Counted from the stretch's first letter, positions 11,030 through 23,740 are shown. The stretch is DNA of 64,000 bases from Paramarasmius palmivorus (GCA_037176845.1 JAYKXP010000016.1:186001-250000), one strand, 5' to 3'. Notes: a model not told the origin generated them from the letters alone. Program-made: numbers and translations.

Positions 11030-13060
11030 CTACCTCGGCAAAGGAGGAACATTGCTGTCCCTGTCAAAGCCGAGAGGGTACGACGACAAATCGCTGGTAA
11101 TTGCTAGGGTATCCAGACTTGCCCTTTGGCGGCCACCGTTATTGAACGACGATGGCGCTGCCGGAACGTTGGTCGAGTCGCCCGAATCAATTTGGAAGGG
11201 GAACGAGCCCAAGCCTGATGAAGCGGTTGACAATTGGGAGCCTGTGGACAAACCCAGCGTGCGCCTGTTTGGCGGAGCTGGTAGTTCGTCGTCTTTGTCT
11301 AAGGTTTGTTGGTGAGGTAGAGGTGTCATGGGCAAGGGTGTTGTAGGCAGAGGTGTATAAGGTGTCGAAGCCGACGATGGCGAGGGTGGCGTGAGGTGGA
11401 ACGCTTGTTGCCCGGAAGGCGACGAAGGTGATGAACCAAACGACTGCTTTGCAAGTGGGGAGACCGGCGGCGACCTCACAGGCCTGTTGGAGATGGGCGA
11501 TGGAGGAACAAATGGGAATGATTCCAGGATCGAATCTGCACGAGTGGATGTAGATGACAATACCGATGAACCAGAAATCCTTCGTGACTGTGATTGGGCC
11601 TGGGTGAGAGCTCTCTGCTGCTGCTCCTCAAATGTGCCGCTGTCACCGGTTGGAGGGGTGACAAGTCGTCCCATGGTAGTCCTGTACTGTGAACGCGGGG
11701 CGCCGGCAGGGCTAAGGTGTCCCAGCCCAACATTGAAACGAGTAGCGCTCGCGATATCGATGACAGATCCAGCTTGAGTACTGATGCTTGATGGGCGGGT
11801 ATCACTGTCACCTTTATTGTTCCAAGGAAGCAGAGGCCCTTCGGGTGTCCAAGTGGACTGCACCGAATTGTGAGGCGAATTGTCGGTAGCAAATGTGGTC
11901 GAGTTTGCACCAGCTGACGACGGAGCCAATGTGGTTCGAGTAGATGCATGCCTATCGCTGAATGGGTTCACGCCGTCTTCTGAAGCCTTGTCAGAGACAC
12001 TCGCGACATCAGAGGGTCCAAATGATGTGGCAGCGAGCGGTGAACCGACAGCGGGACGGGTCATCTGCACCTTAAGTCCATCCGCAGAGGTAGGAGTCAA
12101 CGAACCCGTGCTAACCATTTCAGCCTTCCTAACACCAAGGACTTGTCTAACGGGTCCTTTGTTGGCGGTGACGATCATAGGTGCTTCGTGTAAGAAATCG
12201 CTAGAATAGCTGGCACTGGACATGTAAGAGTTTCGGGACGATACACCCGATACACCGGAGCGCTGAGATAACGCATAGTTGGCGGGAGAGCGCAGTGAGT
12301 CGTGAGAGACGTTAACATGGTCCAAGTTGAGGTCCATTTCAGGCGTGCGAACCGGTCGCACGGGTGATGCGGATCTCGTCGACTCGTCATTGGATCGTAA
12401 TGAGGAGGACTCTGGGGAGACCAACGCAATAGGAATGACATTGGTACCCTCTGTAACGGCCGTCTGTATTGAATGAGTGTCGCTGAACGGGTTCGAGCGC
12501 ACAGAGTGTCTGGATGCTGTACCTGTTGTTGTGCCGGGTGTTGAGTGATGTGATGACTGGGATTCAGGATCAAGGTCGATGGTCGTGTTGGATGAGGTTG
12601 AGTATACGCGAACTGTGTTCAGTTCGGTGGCGACTGGAGAAGGTGGTTTTTCAATAGGGTCGGGTCTCTTGAGAACGTCCTCAGCAGCAGCAGGGACATC
12701 TGGCTTCTCCTCTGGAACTGGGGGAGCTTTGCGGAAACGTGGACTGCGGCGGTACCACCAAAAGAGGCCGACGGTGAGGCCTAAAAAGATAAGCACACCG
12801 ATAACTGCGCCTGCCAAAGCACCCTTGCTAACACCGCCAGATGAACCTGAAGGAGACGACGGGTTTGGGTCACACCTGATCTCATAACAGCTAGTGCACG
12901 TCCTGAAAGAGATCTTGGATTAAAAAACGGCAAATTGAAGAGAACTCGACACTGACTTGGTGATCAGGGAACAGCTTTCGCCGTTGGGGCAGGTGCAAAC
13001 TGGTGGAGGTCCACAGGGTACGCAGTCATCACGTCCGAAAAGAAGATTGTCGAGACGCAT
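11030..13060 (-). CDS. OPY2: Opy2-like membrane anchor protein
   Basis: Two exons (13060-12957 and 12902-11030) encode 658 residues. The short N-terminal ectodomain has the Opy2 Cys pattern: DDCVPCGPPPVCTCP, then GESC, TCTSCYEIRC. One membrane segment (ALAGAVIGVLIFLGLTVGLFWWY) follows and then about 570 residues of Ser/Pro/Thr-rich cytosolic tail with many possible phosphorylation sites. There is no classical signal peptide, as in other Opy2 proteins, so it would insert with the N-terminus outside. In yeast Opy2 recruits Ste50-Ste11 to the plasma membrane in HOG and pheromone signalling; the tail motifs that bind Ste50 cannot be confirmed here. Confidence 0.85.
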
Positions 13061-13451
13061 AATCAAGAAGGAAAGAGATAAAAGAGCGAAGACCGAGTTG
13101 AACTGACGAGAGGAGGGAAATTGTGCTGAGAACCTGCAGCTGGTGGTCTACGCAGGGTCTACGTAGCGACCAAGGTTACTGCACAACGAGAGGGTCCAAC
13201 CACACGTGGGAATTTTAATGTGCCAGGTACAAGTATTTTACCCGTTTTGAACCCCGTTTTCCAGCTCTAGCCCGATCAGGTAACCATCCATATGGCTCCC
13301 CGAGCAAACAAGTTTCAAAAAAAATACATCGGTGACTAGATACATACAGTGTAGATGCTGCATTTAAGACGAATATTAATACTAAGAATTCATTATACAT
13401 AGAACCTACAGCCAGCTGTTAGTACTCAGACGAAGGACAGTCAAAGCGCTC
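13061..13451. other. OPY2 promoter and IQGAP terminator region
   Basis: This 391-base gap lies upstream of OPY2 and downstream of the IQGAP gene, both on the minus strand. A palindromic E-box, CACGTG, is at 13203-13208. No coding frame is supported. Confidence 0.45.
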
Positions 13452-16400
13452 TCACTTTTTATTGATTTGGTAAAGGAACAACTCGAAATTCATCTTGGCT
13501 TTGCCGTTGAAAAGCGAAAGCGATGATCGTTGCTCGTACTTGGCTTGCAGGAGGTCCTCTATCCGCACGTCCTCGGAAGCAATGCGCGTCGGCGCACCGC
13601 CCAACATGGACGATTCCATTGTGATGGTGAACACCCCGGCTGTGTCTGATGACATAGTGATTTGGATCTTGTCAAACTGACGAGGCGAGTACTGGTCGAT
13701 TGAGAGTAGTATCCCCTTCTCGTAGAGATATTTGGCCGTATACAGGAATGAGCCAAACTTGGGCGTTTGTCCCGCCTTTTGCAAATCCCGAAGATGGAAG
13801 TACTGCTTCGTGAACGGTATGACAAAACGTCGCTTCCTGAAAACAATAGTCAGACAGGAACGATTCTCGCCAGCTGAAACTGTTACCCTTTGCCACGCTG
13901 CATCGTTTCCATAGACTGCTTGACATAGTCATGATAACTGTTGATCTGCTCTTCGAACTGCTTTTTGCGTTCTGCAAGATGGTTTAATGCCTCGTTCATG
14001 CTCTGCATCTCCTGTTGCCGCTGGAGTCGCTTCCGGTGCTTGCTGCGTACATCGATCGCAATTGCATTCAGAATACCTTGGAAACCGTCTTCCCTCGTTA
14101 TCTTGCCTTGCTTTTCCAGTTCTAGCAAGTGCGATATGGCGGAGGCTTTGACTTGTCGGAATGTGAGTCTATAGAGGGGATCTCTGTCGTAAGCCAGGGA
14201 TGTTGTAATTGGGGAATAAAACGCACGATCTGATGTCTTCGAGACGATACGCAGCAGATTCTGCGCCGGCAGTTGAAGGTTGCCGACGATCATGTACTCT
14301 GATGTGCTCGTTCTGCATCTCAGCTTCGACTATCTCTTCCCAGGTGTTTTCGTCATCGTCAGTCACCGGGCGAAGAAGAGATGCCAACAGGTCTTGAGCC
14401 GGTTGTACCCTGAGTATGGCGAGAACACCTCGCTTAGCCTGAACCCAAAGTGTCTTTTCTTCCGCATGTGGATCTGCATACCGTCCATGAGGTTATATCT
14501 CAGACTCAATTGGTCTCGACTCACCTTCCACGTTGGCGAAACGGTTCGTGAGCTCAAGCGTAACCGCGGTGTCTCTCGCATCCTTAAGCTCTTCGCTGCC
14601 AAACTGGGGAACTCCGTCGAGTTCAGTGATAATAGCCCTCAGCGCGTCGTCGGATTGAGGTGCCTAAGCGGGTCAATATCAACAAAAAAACTAGACAACA
14701 ATTGAATACTTACCACATCATCTATAAACTGCACCAACAGATGGTGCATTGTGTAGATCTCGTTCGGAGAGATATAAATGGGCTTTGGTGGTACTGTTGC
14801 ATCCAGGAATTCATGTGCATGGAATTGTGTATCGGCATCAGGTATGTTGGCAACTGCGATCGGGTGAGTATGTTTCTACAGAATAGACATGAGGAATGCT
14901 GTACCTTCAATCAGCCAAGACGATAGTTGTCCGATGGCTTTCCTGACATAGTCGTTGATCGGAATGTAACTTGGACTATCATTGTCGAATTCTGCACCAG
15001 AGGTAATCTGTGTAAGGACTCGGGATATCTGCGCTAGATTCTTCCGGCTTCCGATGTCGATGGTGCTGGAAACGATATCGAAGGTTTCAGGAGTTCTATA
15101 AAAAGCAGAAATGTGAACAAGACAAAAAAAAAGATCAAGAGCATTCAATCGCTTACACGATAGCGGGGTTGATATAACGGTAGTATACAATTCGGCCAAT
15201 GCAAGAAGCATATGCCTCATCAGGTGCATCAGGGAATCTTTCCTGCCATGTGTAACCGTGGTAAGTATATCTTCCTGAAACATGACAACCATGACGCACT
15301 CTAACAGAATTTAGGGTTTCGCGAGCCAGATACCGCATGCTGTATGGCATCCTGCGAGTCGACTGCACGATTGCCGTGACGAAAGCCTCTGTCCACCACT
15401 GAAGAATTTGAAGACCTATGCAACTTTTGAGTCTCACTAACGATGAGCGAAGAGAAGTGTTTCGTACGTCTGATGTAAAGCACTCGAGTATCTGGATCTT
15501 CAAGAGCTTCCCGGAAGGATAAGTCTCTTCGCTTGTTAGAAGCCACCCCTGTTCTCATTTCCTCCAAATCTAGGCGAGTACGATGAATCTGTGCTTGATC
15601 AGTGGCCATCATACTTGGGCTAGCTGTTTATGCTCACGACTACGGGGTCCACCTCCAAATCCAGATCGGGTGTTTCAATAACTTCTCGGATGATTGTCTG
15701 GAAGGCCTCCTTGACATACGTGTTTTGCTTCGGCCTAACATAGTGCACAGCGACATTCATGTACATCGGGTGACCATGGATGACCTGAGTGATGGAACCA
15801 GACGCGTTGACCTCATCATTTATTGCGGCCTAACAACTGTTAGTCACTGAATAATGTGGCTTACAATTAACACCAACCTGGAACAAGCGTAGTAGTAGAT
15901 AGTCTTCACGACGATCCTGACCGAACCCAAACAGAGTCAACACAACACGCTCTGTGAACCGCCTGTCTTTCTCTGCTACGTTGTCTTGGAACATCCGGTA
16001 GAAGAGGCGACTGAGATACTCCGATCGAGTCTGTAGCATGTAGAATAGTTGCTGATAAAGTTCCCGCTTTCTTCGGGCGGTGTGGTCCAAGCTAGCCGCG
16101 CCAGAGAAAGGATCTCCATGGGCTGCCAGAAGGGAGTTGCGTGCTGCATGAGCTGCAGCGTTATCAGCGCCGTGCTTCCGCTTGTGCTTCAGGACCTCTT
16201 CAAAGCTCTTGACATTCTGGACAACCAGTGCTATCTTAACGTCGAGGTCGTTGACGTCGGTCTCCAAGTGCTGGTTCTCCCGAATGCTCTCCACAACCCG
16301 CTTCCTCAGGCGCTCGATCTTTACCTCTTCCTGGAAATCAGCCTCTGAGTCGTCCAAAAGGTGAACAAAATTCTTGATCGTGCCAACGGTGACATTTTTG

Positions 16401-19400
16401 CCCAATGTCAGCTGACGATACTGCTCTCGTGTCTCCTTTGCCCTGAATAGAGACTGAATCTTGACAACCTTGTTTAGGTTTGCGCGATAGTATTCCATCT
16501 TCTGTCGGAACATACGCCTCAACGCGGCGCCGCGAAGCATGGCTTGTAGGAGTGTAGCAACATGTTCGTTGTCGTGAAGGTGTGATCGCCAGGCATGGTA
16601 TTCCTCCCGTACCAACATACCTCGAGCAGCTGCTTGCAGACCGACAACATCAGGCGCAACAAACTCGAGTTTTTGATTCAATTCGCGATGTCGCTTTCGG
16701 GCCAGGGCAGCTCGTGCAAAGTTTTGGATGCTATTCACAGAGGTGACCGTTTGAATGTTCGTAAGGGCCTTGTTCAAATTCTGATGCTTCTGCCGAGCTA
16801 AGTTGGCCCGAGCGAGAGCTTGAAAACCGACGACGACTGGGGTAGCTTTCCGCAATCCACGGATAAGATTGAGGAGTCTTTTCCGCGCCAAGTAAGTTCG
16901 TGCAGCTGCTTGAATGCGGACAACTGTCTGACTGACATCCTCCAGCTTGGCTAACTGTTTCCTCATGCGACGGCGCATTATGACGCCACGACTATGAGCT
17001 TGCAAAGCAACAAAACTCGATGTCAACTGGTGCAGAGAAGCGAGTTTCTTGTCGATATTTCGCCTAGTAAGGGCACCGCGACAATGAGCCTGGAAGGAGT
17101 TCACGGACATTTGAACCTGAGGTTGAGCGAATGTCCTGTCAAGCTCTCTGTGAGCCTGTCGAGTCAAACGGGCTCGTGCTATGGACTGGAGCTTGACAAC
17201 GGCAACTTTAGTTGTGCGCAATGCCGCCTTGAGACGGTTGAATCTTCTCCTTTGAAGGACACCGCGGGACTGAGCCTGTAATTGTATAGCAAATGGTTTC
17301 GAGCGTTTAATCTGTCGGATGCGACCGTGCCATGCCTGTCGCACCAAAGCACCTCGAGCGGCCGCTTGTACCGCAATGACCCAGGGTCTGAGGTTATCTC
17401 GTGCTTGGCGTTGTCGGGCCTGCCCTCGCCTTGATAATACACCACGACACTGCGCCTGTGTCCTCCGTATATTGCGCTCAGTAAGGCGAAGTCGAGCATT
17501 GAGCGACGCTTGCTCTTGACGTGCTAAAGCTCCTCGAAGATGTGCCTGTAACGCCGTGATAGATTCCCTATTTTCCCACAGTAAGCGGTCCCGACCTGGA
17601 ATGACAAATGAATGAGCGAAGAAGTTCAACGACATCAAAAGGGTCACTAACGTTCATCTTCAGTTTCTTCGGGTTCCTCGTTGATCTCTTTCGCTAGCTC
17701 TCGCCCGACGTTACCGAAGTTGGGCATGGGAACGCCAGCATCATTCAGCCCCTTCTGAGTTTTCTGAAGCTGATCATCGGAGAACTGGAGGCGACCCAAT
17801 AAGTTCCCGATACGTTCAGCTAAACCTCGTCGAGATAGCAAGTGACTGGAATGATCATTTAGTTTTTTCCCCGGTCGAATACGAGGTGCACTAACCTGAG
17901 GGCATGTATACAGTAGATGACCTTTGGAATGTTCTTTTTCTCGTAGAGATCCGTGAGTTCAAAGATGAAGCACTTCGAGGCAGGATCTCAGTCAGTGATT
18001 TCGAAACAGGCGAAGATTCATACCTCTGGCAGTCCAACCTGGCGGACAAAATTGAAGAAAATATTAATGTTATCAGAATGACGAAAGTCCAATTTCGGCG
18101 CCTATAAATGGTAAGCATGAGACTGTGCAAGTTCGGGGAAGATCAATCACCTCATAAATCCTTCGAACGACAGCTTCTCCTTGAAATACTCTTACCAACC
18201 GAGCAAGTACCACACCATTCCGTAGGCCCTCATCCATTTCTACTACTCCAAACTCCAATTCTTCTCCAAGGCAACCTTCTATCCATTGCTGCGCTTCTCC
18301 AACGTGGCAAAGGTATTCGTAAGCTTGCATGAGATGTCTCTGGGTATCAGCCCATAAACCACGGGTATACCGAGAGGACGACATTGTTGTGGGTGTAGTG
18401 GGCGTTGCAGGGGTACGGTCCTTTGATAAACGAAGCCTCCCAGGTATCCCAGCCACACCATCGCCTTCTGCATCGGGAACAACTATATCTGCCTGCTGCC
18501 TACGAAGCCTTTTCTCTCTGACAGTCTCATTTCGATATGACCGAGGTTGCTCAACTGTCTTTTTCGACTCTTCTTCCTCTGGATTCCAATTCTCATCGCG
18601 ATCACCGCTAGCAATCCGGGGCAGATGCCGCCCAAGACGTCGCCCGGTGGTCAAAGAAGAGCCGTATTTATTGGCTTTGTCCGCCATGTACGAGCTCTTG
18701 TAAGTTGGTGGAAACATGACTGATGATGACTGAGCGGATTGTGTAGATTGTGTGGATTGCGTGGATGATGCGGGAGGAGATGTTGGTCGAGAATTGGTGG
18801 AATCGACCGTTGCTTTGGGTGTACCATACATTGACAACGGCCGACGGCTGAATCTGGGGGTTACATTCGTGGTGTTATCTGGCGATCTTGTGGTTGTGTC
18901 AGTGCTTCTAGAAGATGGCGTCCGCTTGAGAGAATCAAGATCGAATGTATTTCGACGAATCCGAGGAGGAGTGCTTGTTTCAGATTCAGTACTTGTTCTG
19001 TCCGTGAAACGATCGTATGACGGTGAGGGCAAATGAATGCGCTGAGGAGCTATGAATGATGATGAGGCTGAGGAGTCTGTTTCCACTGACACCCCGGTCG
19101 TATTCGGTGACAAAGGAGAGGCAATGATTGGGGTCGGCATAGTCTGCCTCTTCAAGTATGTCGGCGTCCTGGATAATGGCTGTGAGCCAGTGGAATTGGA
19201 TTCCAAAGCCATCTGAAGCCGACCAAAAGATGGCGATTTGAAGTCGTCTCTGGATCTGAATTCTTCCTTCGTGGGACTGGTGCTGCCACTGTCTGCCATG
19301 CTTTCCCTTGACCTTTCCTCCCATTTCCCCCGCACAGCATCCACACTGTTCGATACACGATGAGTCGGCGTCCATCTACGTGGAGACGTGGTTGATCCAG

Positions 19401-19560
19401 TCGGATTACTGGTGAGGATGTTCATTCCTCCTCCTGATAAAGAGTTGTTACGAGAAAGGGAACCAGAAGGCGCCGTCGTAGAATTAGTGCGCTCGAGTAG
19501 ACGGGTCTGATATGCAAAGGGACTTGCAGACGAATTCGAGCGAGAATTGGATCGTTCCAT
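13452..19560 (-). CDS. IQGAP-family RasGAP-like scaffold protein
   Basis: A long multi-exon gene starting at the MERSNSRSN methionine (19560). In order: a Ser/Thr/Pro-rich N-terminal region of about 390 residues; a calponin-homology domain (LMQAYEYLCHVGEAQQW, HSDNINIFFNFVRQVG, IPKVIYCIHALS) across about 18350-17890; 13 IQ-like repeats; a RasGAP-like domain containing IVYYRYINPAIV near 15180; and a RasGAP C-terminal domain (FGSFLYTAKYLYEKGIL) to the stop at 13452. The YYRYINPAIV form is that of IQGAPs, which generally bind Cdc42/Rac-type GTPases without activating hydrolysis. Fungal homologues (Iqg1, Rng2) organise actin and myosin in the cytokinetic ring, with calmodulin light chains on the IQ repeats. 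The intron positions in the GAP half are only partly worked out. Confidence 0.93.
16415..17560 (-). repeat. Thirteen tandem IQ-like motifs within the IQGAP gene
   Basis: In one uninterrupted exon the coding strand repeats the pattern (I/L/V/F)QaxxRg-x-l-x-R, for example ALQAHLRGALARQ, VQAAARGALVRQ, LQAHSRGVIMRRR, IQAAARTYLARKR and IQSLFRAKETREQ. I count 13 copies spaced roughly 28-35 residues apart. Each is a candidate calmodulin or myosin-light-chain binding site. Confidence 0.8.
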
Positions 19561-19754
19561 GGCGAAGGGTCGTGAAAGGTCGTAAAAGTGTAGGGTTGAG
19601 GTCCAAAGCGCTTGGCTGATGACCTCACCTGCTAAAACCGGATACTCGTGGTTGTCGAGCAAATCTCCCCACGTGTTTCAGCTGAAGCTTTGTTGAACTC
19701 GAAGAAAAAAATACATTCTGCCACAGATTATCAACTAGCAGTTCGTAGTACGTA

Positions 19755-22583
19755 TTACAGTTTGCTTGTGGCATTGGTTTTTTGTTTTTTCTCCCACTCC
19801 GTCCGCGCCAATTCTCTCAAAGGTCCCTTCTTCACTTTGCCACTTGGTGTATGTTCTGTAGTTGAATTAGTTTCAATGCTTACAAATGAATTCCAAATAC
19901 TTGCCTAGTTCTTGCTGGAGAACAACAACAATGACTGGAACTGCAAATCTAGGGAGTCTAAACGGGCGTTAAGATGGGCTAAGAATCGGGTTAACGGCGC
20001 TGCTCACCGTTTGCGTGCCAGGTTGATCAGGGATTCTTCAGTGATTCTGCTAGCAGCGTTGGGCCTGACGGAGACCACTGCAGCAACTACCTCGCCGAGC
20101 TTTTCATGTGGCACGCCAACGGCAGCCGCTTCCTGAACACCCGGCTCTTCGTAGAGAGCGTTTTCGACCGATACCGAGTCCTGTAAACATGTGAGATGGC
20201 TACTTTTGGGCAGTGTCAAGCTTTGACCAACAATATTTTCACCGCCACGAATGATGATATCCTTTAACCTATCCTTGATGTAGAGAAAGCCCTCTTCGTC
20301 GAGGTATCCCAAATCTCCTGTGCGGAACCAGCCATCTTGGGTGATTGCCTATACAGTCGATGTCAGGCACGGGTCAGTCTTTTCTGTAATCTTCAGACCT
20401 TTTTAGTAGCCTCTGTATAATCCTTCGTCAGTAACTTCACCTAGAAAGCAGCTCGAACCTACCAGGATCTCGCCAGTATCCCTGCATTACGTTCGGTCCT
20501 CTGATCCACACTTCCCCTACTTGTCCAGTGGGAAGGACGACAAGACTGTTTGGGTCAACGACGATTAAGTCATTCACTAGTGTCGGTAGTCCGCTGCAAT
20601 AAGGTTAGTCGGGGAGAATCCAACGCCAAAGATCTCTCACCAGCTCGTCGGCCGAAGCAGTTGATCTTCTCCAGCTGCAGAGTGTCACGACTCAGGCGAT
20701 GGGTAGGAATGATGAAAGTTAAAAACACATACCTAACGATACGGCCACCGAATTCGTTTCGGTAGCACCATAGCCCTGGGAACTGTTTATTTCGGAAGTC
20801 AGGCGTATTCAACAGAGAGACGAGGGTCGTGTACGAACACATTGGCTTCGGCGATTACGGATTTCACCTTGGCCGGGAGCATCTTGGAAGCTGGCGCTCC
20901 TCCAAAGGTCGCCGTCTCAAGAGAGAATCCACCAATCTCCATTAGATCAGCAACCATAGAAGGGACTCTTGGAAGGGTGTTTGGAGGAAGCCTTTGTATG
21001 ATATTTAACATACTTACCCGCCTGCCATGACTATATACTCTGCTTTAATGAGCCTATTGAGGAGAGGGAAGTCATTGATTACGCATTGCTCAAGTCTGAT
21101 AAAACACCTACTTGACCGCTGAGGGAATGGGTTTCAGTTTGTCGTATTAGCCGCGAATAGATAGAGAACCTACCCTCCTGTGGATTCCAGCTCCACATGA
21201 GAACAATCTTGAGCCCAAGAAGAGCAGCGATCATCTAACGATCGAGCTCTTAGCGATGAGCGGATATGGTACTTGTCAAACACAAACCGTATGGCTTGTC
21301 GTTCCGGTGGCGTCTGTAATTTAAGACGTCTGTAAGAATCCGACTCGGAGTCTGACAACGAGGAAATTTATACTGACGGAAGAAAGGAACTGCAATAAGA
21401 ATGCCTTTTTGCGGTCCTGGTTGAGGCGGGACAAGGTCTTCTCCGCGACGCAAGGTAGCTCGAAGTCCGGCGCCAACAGCCTGGAGAAAAATAAGCACTC
21501 GAATCGAGACCAAGATTAGAGGGCTTACATTTAGCACGTTGGTAAGATATTGGCGCTGAGTGCTCAGAACTCCCTCTTCATTGAGTCAGTGACCAGAGCA
21601 TAACCGATGTCCCGAGCCACTCACTGGGTCGTCCTGTTGTCCCAGAAGTAAAATAAATTGTTGCATTGTCTTCTGGCAAAATATCTATGGGGTCTTTGAG
21701 TATACTATCCGTATCCCCTTTGTAACCATCCAAAACAGCGATCCAGTTGGACATCCCCGCCCATGTCTTGGTCTTGCTTTCTAGAACCATTATCACGTTC
21801 ACTCCGCTTTTGGATAACTCTTTGACGACAGGTTCAAGCACGTCGGCGCGTTCCGGGTCGAGAATTAACACCTTGCTTTGGGTATGAGTGATACAAAATA
21901 GTAGACCATCTTGAGGGAGCCAGCTGGAAGCTATAATGTAGACTCCGAGAGGAAGCTAGAATATGCTGGCACTCACGCATTGACCAGAACAGGTACAGCT
22001 CCGATGAGATCTAGACGCGATGATCAAACCGTTGAGCTTTCACTACTTCCACGAACACCAGAACTCACGGCACGCCCAGAAAGCAACGAGATAATCTGGA
22101 TAGTTGCGGCTACAGATAGCAACTCGGTCCCCTAGCGGACATCAGAAGTTAGATTGAGTATCACTGACACTGCTATTAGTTATAACCGCGTACCCTTCTT
22201 CACGCCATATACAGTTCGAAATACGTGGGCGGCTTTTTCGGCTCTCTCCATAACTTGCAGGAACGTGTATCGCTGGGGTCCAAAGACTACACAGATCTTG
22301 CTGGCATGTTCGTGACAAACCCAAACCCAAAAGGCTCGTAATGAAGGCCAAAGGTTCTTGTAGACGCGTTGCACGCGACCATCTATCACCTTAAGGATAT
22401 GATTCAATATGAAGAACAGATAGCGAACAAATCCACACAGTACTCGAGTTTCCAGTTCATGAGTGCTTCCTGGGGCAGTAAGTATCCTATCGCCTTGAGA
22501 AGTGTATAACTATCAGCACCTGCCCCAGAAGGTGTTTCAGAGCACTCACATTCTTCCAAGGTACGCTTTGGTTTCCAATCCAT
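19755..22583 (-). CDS. Adenylate-forming acyl-CoA synthetase
   Basis: A class I AMP-binding enzyme split by many short introns. The start [12 protein letters not shown] at 22583 matches the opening I recall for a basidiomycete acyl-CoA synthetase group. Visible core motifs are the phosphate-binding loop [12 protein letters not shown] (about 21650), [15 protein letters not shown] and [14 protein letters not shown] (about 20250-20340), and [11 protein letters not shown] near the end, whose first Lys is the expected catalytic lysine. The last intron was verified: LGK joins HTPSGKVKK. These enzymes activate a carboxylate with ATP and then form a CoA thioester; chain length and cellular site cannot be read from sequence. 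No peroxisomal SKL end is present (it ends NATSKL). The gene lies 194 bases upstream of IQGAP on the same strand. Confidence 0.88.
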
Positions 22584-22805
22584 TGGTCAAGGTCGAGGCA
22601 GTGATGGAAGAAAGAAACGTTGTAGGTTCCTGTGACTGACTGTCCGTAAGACTTGCCTAGCGGTTATCTCGAATACCCGAAAAGATGCTCATGTGGCCTC
22701 TATTATTGTGTTTCTTCGAATTCCCAGTTGTTGAGAATATGCCGGCCGGTGAAGCAACATGATGGTTAGGGAAGAGATTGTTTGGCGCTCGACCGTCACC
22801 TCGAA

Positions 22806-23740
22806 ATGTTCAGCCCACTGAGCTTACCATCGACCAGTAACGTCTCTTCTCTTTCAAGGTCAAAATCCAGAAGCGGCACAAATCCACTATCGACCAGCCA
22901 ACAAGTTGCAGAGGCGAGCCCAGTTGCTCGTAGTGCTGTGTCATTCGAATATGCATCATTGCTGGCCAAGTCACATTGTCCACTTGGGATCTATGTCATT
23001 CCTTCCGCAGAGACGATAATGGTTTGGGATGCAGTTCTTTTTGTTCACCAAGGCGCGTTTTTGAGACCGTTAACAATTCCCGTGCCGCTCTGACCTAGTC
23101 CTTAGGTTACTACTCTGACGCAGTCCTCAAATTTCGAATCTCATTTCCCTCGAACTACCCCGAAAGACCTCCTACCGTGCGGTTCACTACCGATGTTTTT
23201 CACCCCTTGATTTCCTCAGATGGGACTTTCAATATTTCATCTCAAATCCGCCCATGGCTGTAAATCCCATATATGTTCTTCCAGCGACTAAATTTTGACT
23301 GGTTTCGAGCCTTTAGACCCAACCAACATCATGTTTTTGACGTTCTTCACTTTGTCAAGGCGGCATTCAAATCATACATCCTTGAGAAGCTGGACGAAAG
23401 GGACTGTTTTAACAAAGAAGCATATCGGTGAGTGTTGGATTCCTGCCTTCATATACAATTCTTAAACATACATTTACAGGTTGTAAGTGCCCGATAATAC
23501 CGCTGCTACCTTGTCGCTCATTCTAAATATGACAGATTCCACGACTCTACCCCATCGTTCGCCGCCTTGGCCTCACAATCAGCTTCGTTATCGAATTCAT
23601 CTTCGGCCTTATTCGATATGGACCAGCCATCTGCAAAGTCTTCTCATGGCATGCGTTTCAAGGAGCTAGACCCCAAAGTTTTGCATGAAGAGCGTGTAAA
23701 ACATGGTCTCAAGCCCTGGGAGGAGGAATCTGCCAGCTAA
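22806..23740 (+). CDS. AKTIP/FTS-like inactive E2 (UEV) protein
   Basis: Exons 22806-23052, 23106-23259, 23317-23427, a 3-base exon 23480-23482, and 23536-23740 give 239 residues. The UBC-like fold shows in FEYASLLAKSHCPLGIYVIP, MVWDAVLFVHQGYYSDAV, NYPERPPTVRFTTDVFHPLI. Where an active E2 carries its catalytic Cys the sequence reads DGTFNISSQIRPW, so it should not accept ubiquitin. This arrangement fits the AKTIP/Fused-toes group, which acts in Hook-FTS-FHIP complexes linking early endosomes to dynein. The first intron uses a GC donor. It is divergent from the acyl-CoA synthetase (222 bases between start codons) and convergent with VIP1. Confidence 0.85.
23053..23105 (+). other. GC-AG intron in the AKTIP-like gene
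   Basis: The only split that preserves the conserved HQGYYSD text is CACCAAG|gcgcgt ... ccttag|GTTACTAC, giving a 53-base intron with a GC donor. The nearby GT two bases downstream leads to a stop or a frame shift with every acceptor tried. Confidence 0.8.
23480..23482 (+). other. Probable 3-base microexon (GTT)
   Basis: The bases GTT lie between an acceptor (tttacag, ending 23479) and a donor (gtaagt, from 23483). The flanking introns would be 52 and 53 bases, the normal size in this window, whereas skipping the exon makes a single 108-base intron. Inclusion gives EAYRLFHDSTPSF; skipping gives EAYRFHDSTPSF with loss of one Leu. Both keep the frame. Confidence 0.6.

Noticed and set aside
11476..11949. 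157-codon minus-strand frame inside OPY2
   Set aside because: Shadow frame of the low-complexity Ser/Pro-rich Opy2 tail.
18719..18770. Short repeat coding STQSTQSTQSAQSS as a possible mobile or regulatory element
   Set aside because: It is a codon-scale low-complexity run in the disordered N-terminus of the IQGAP protein.
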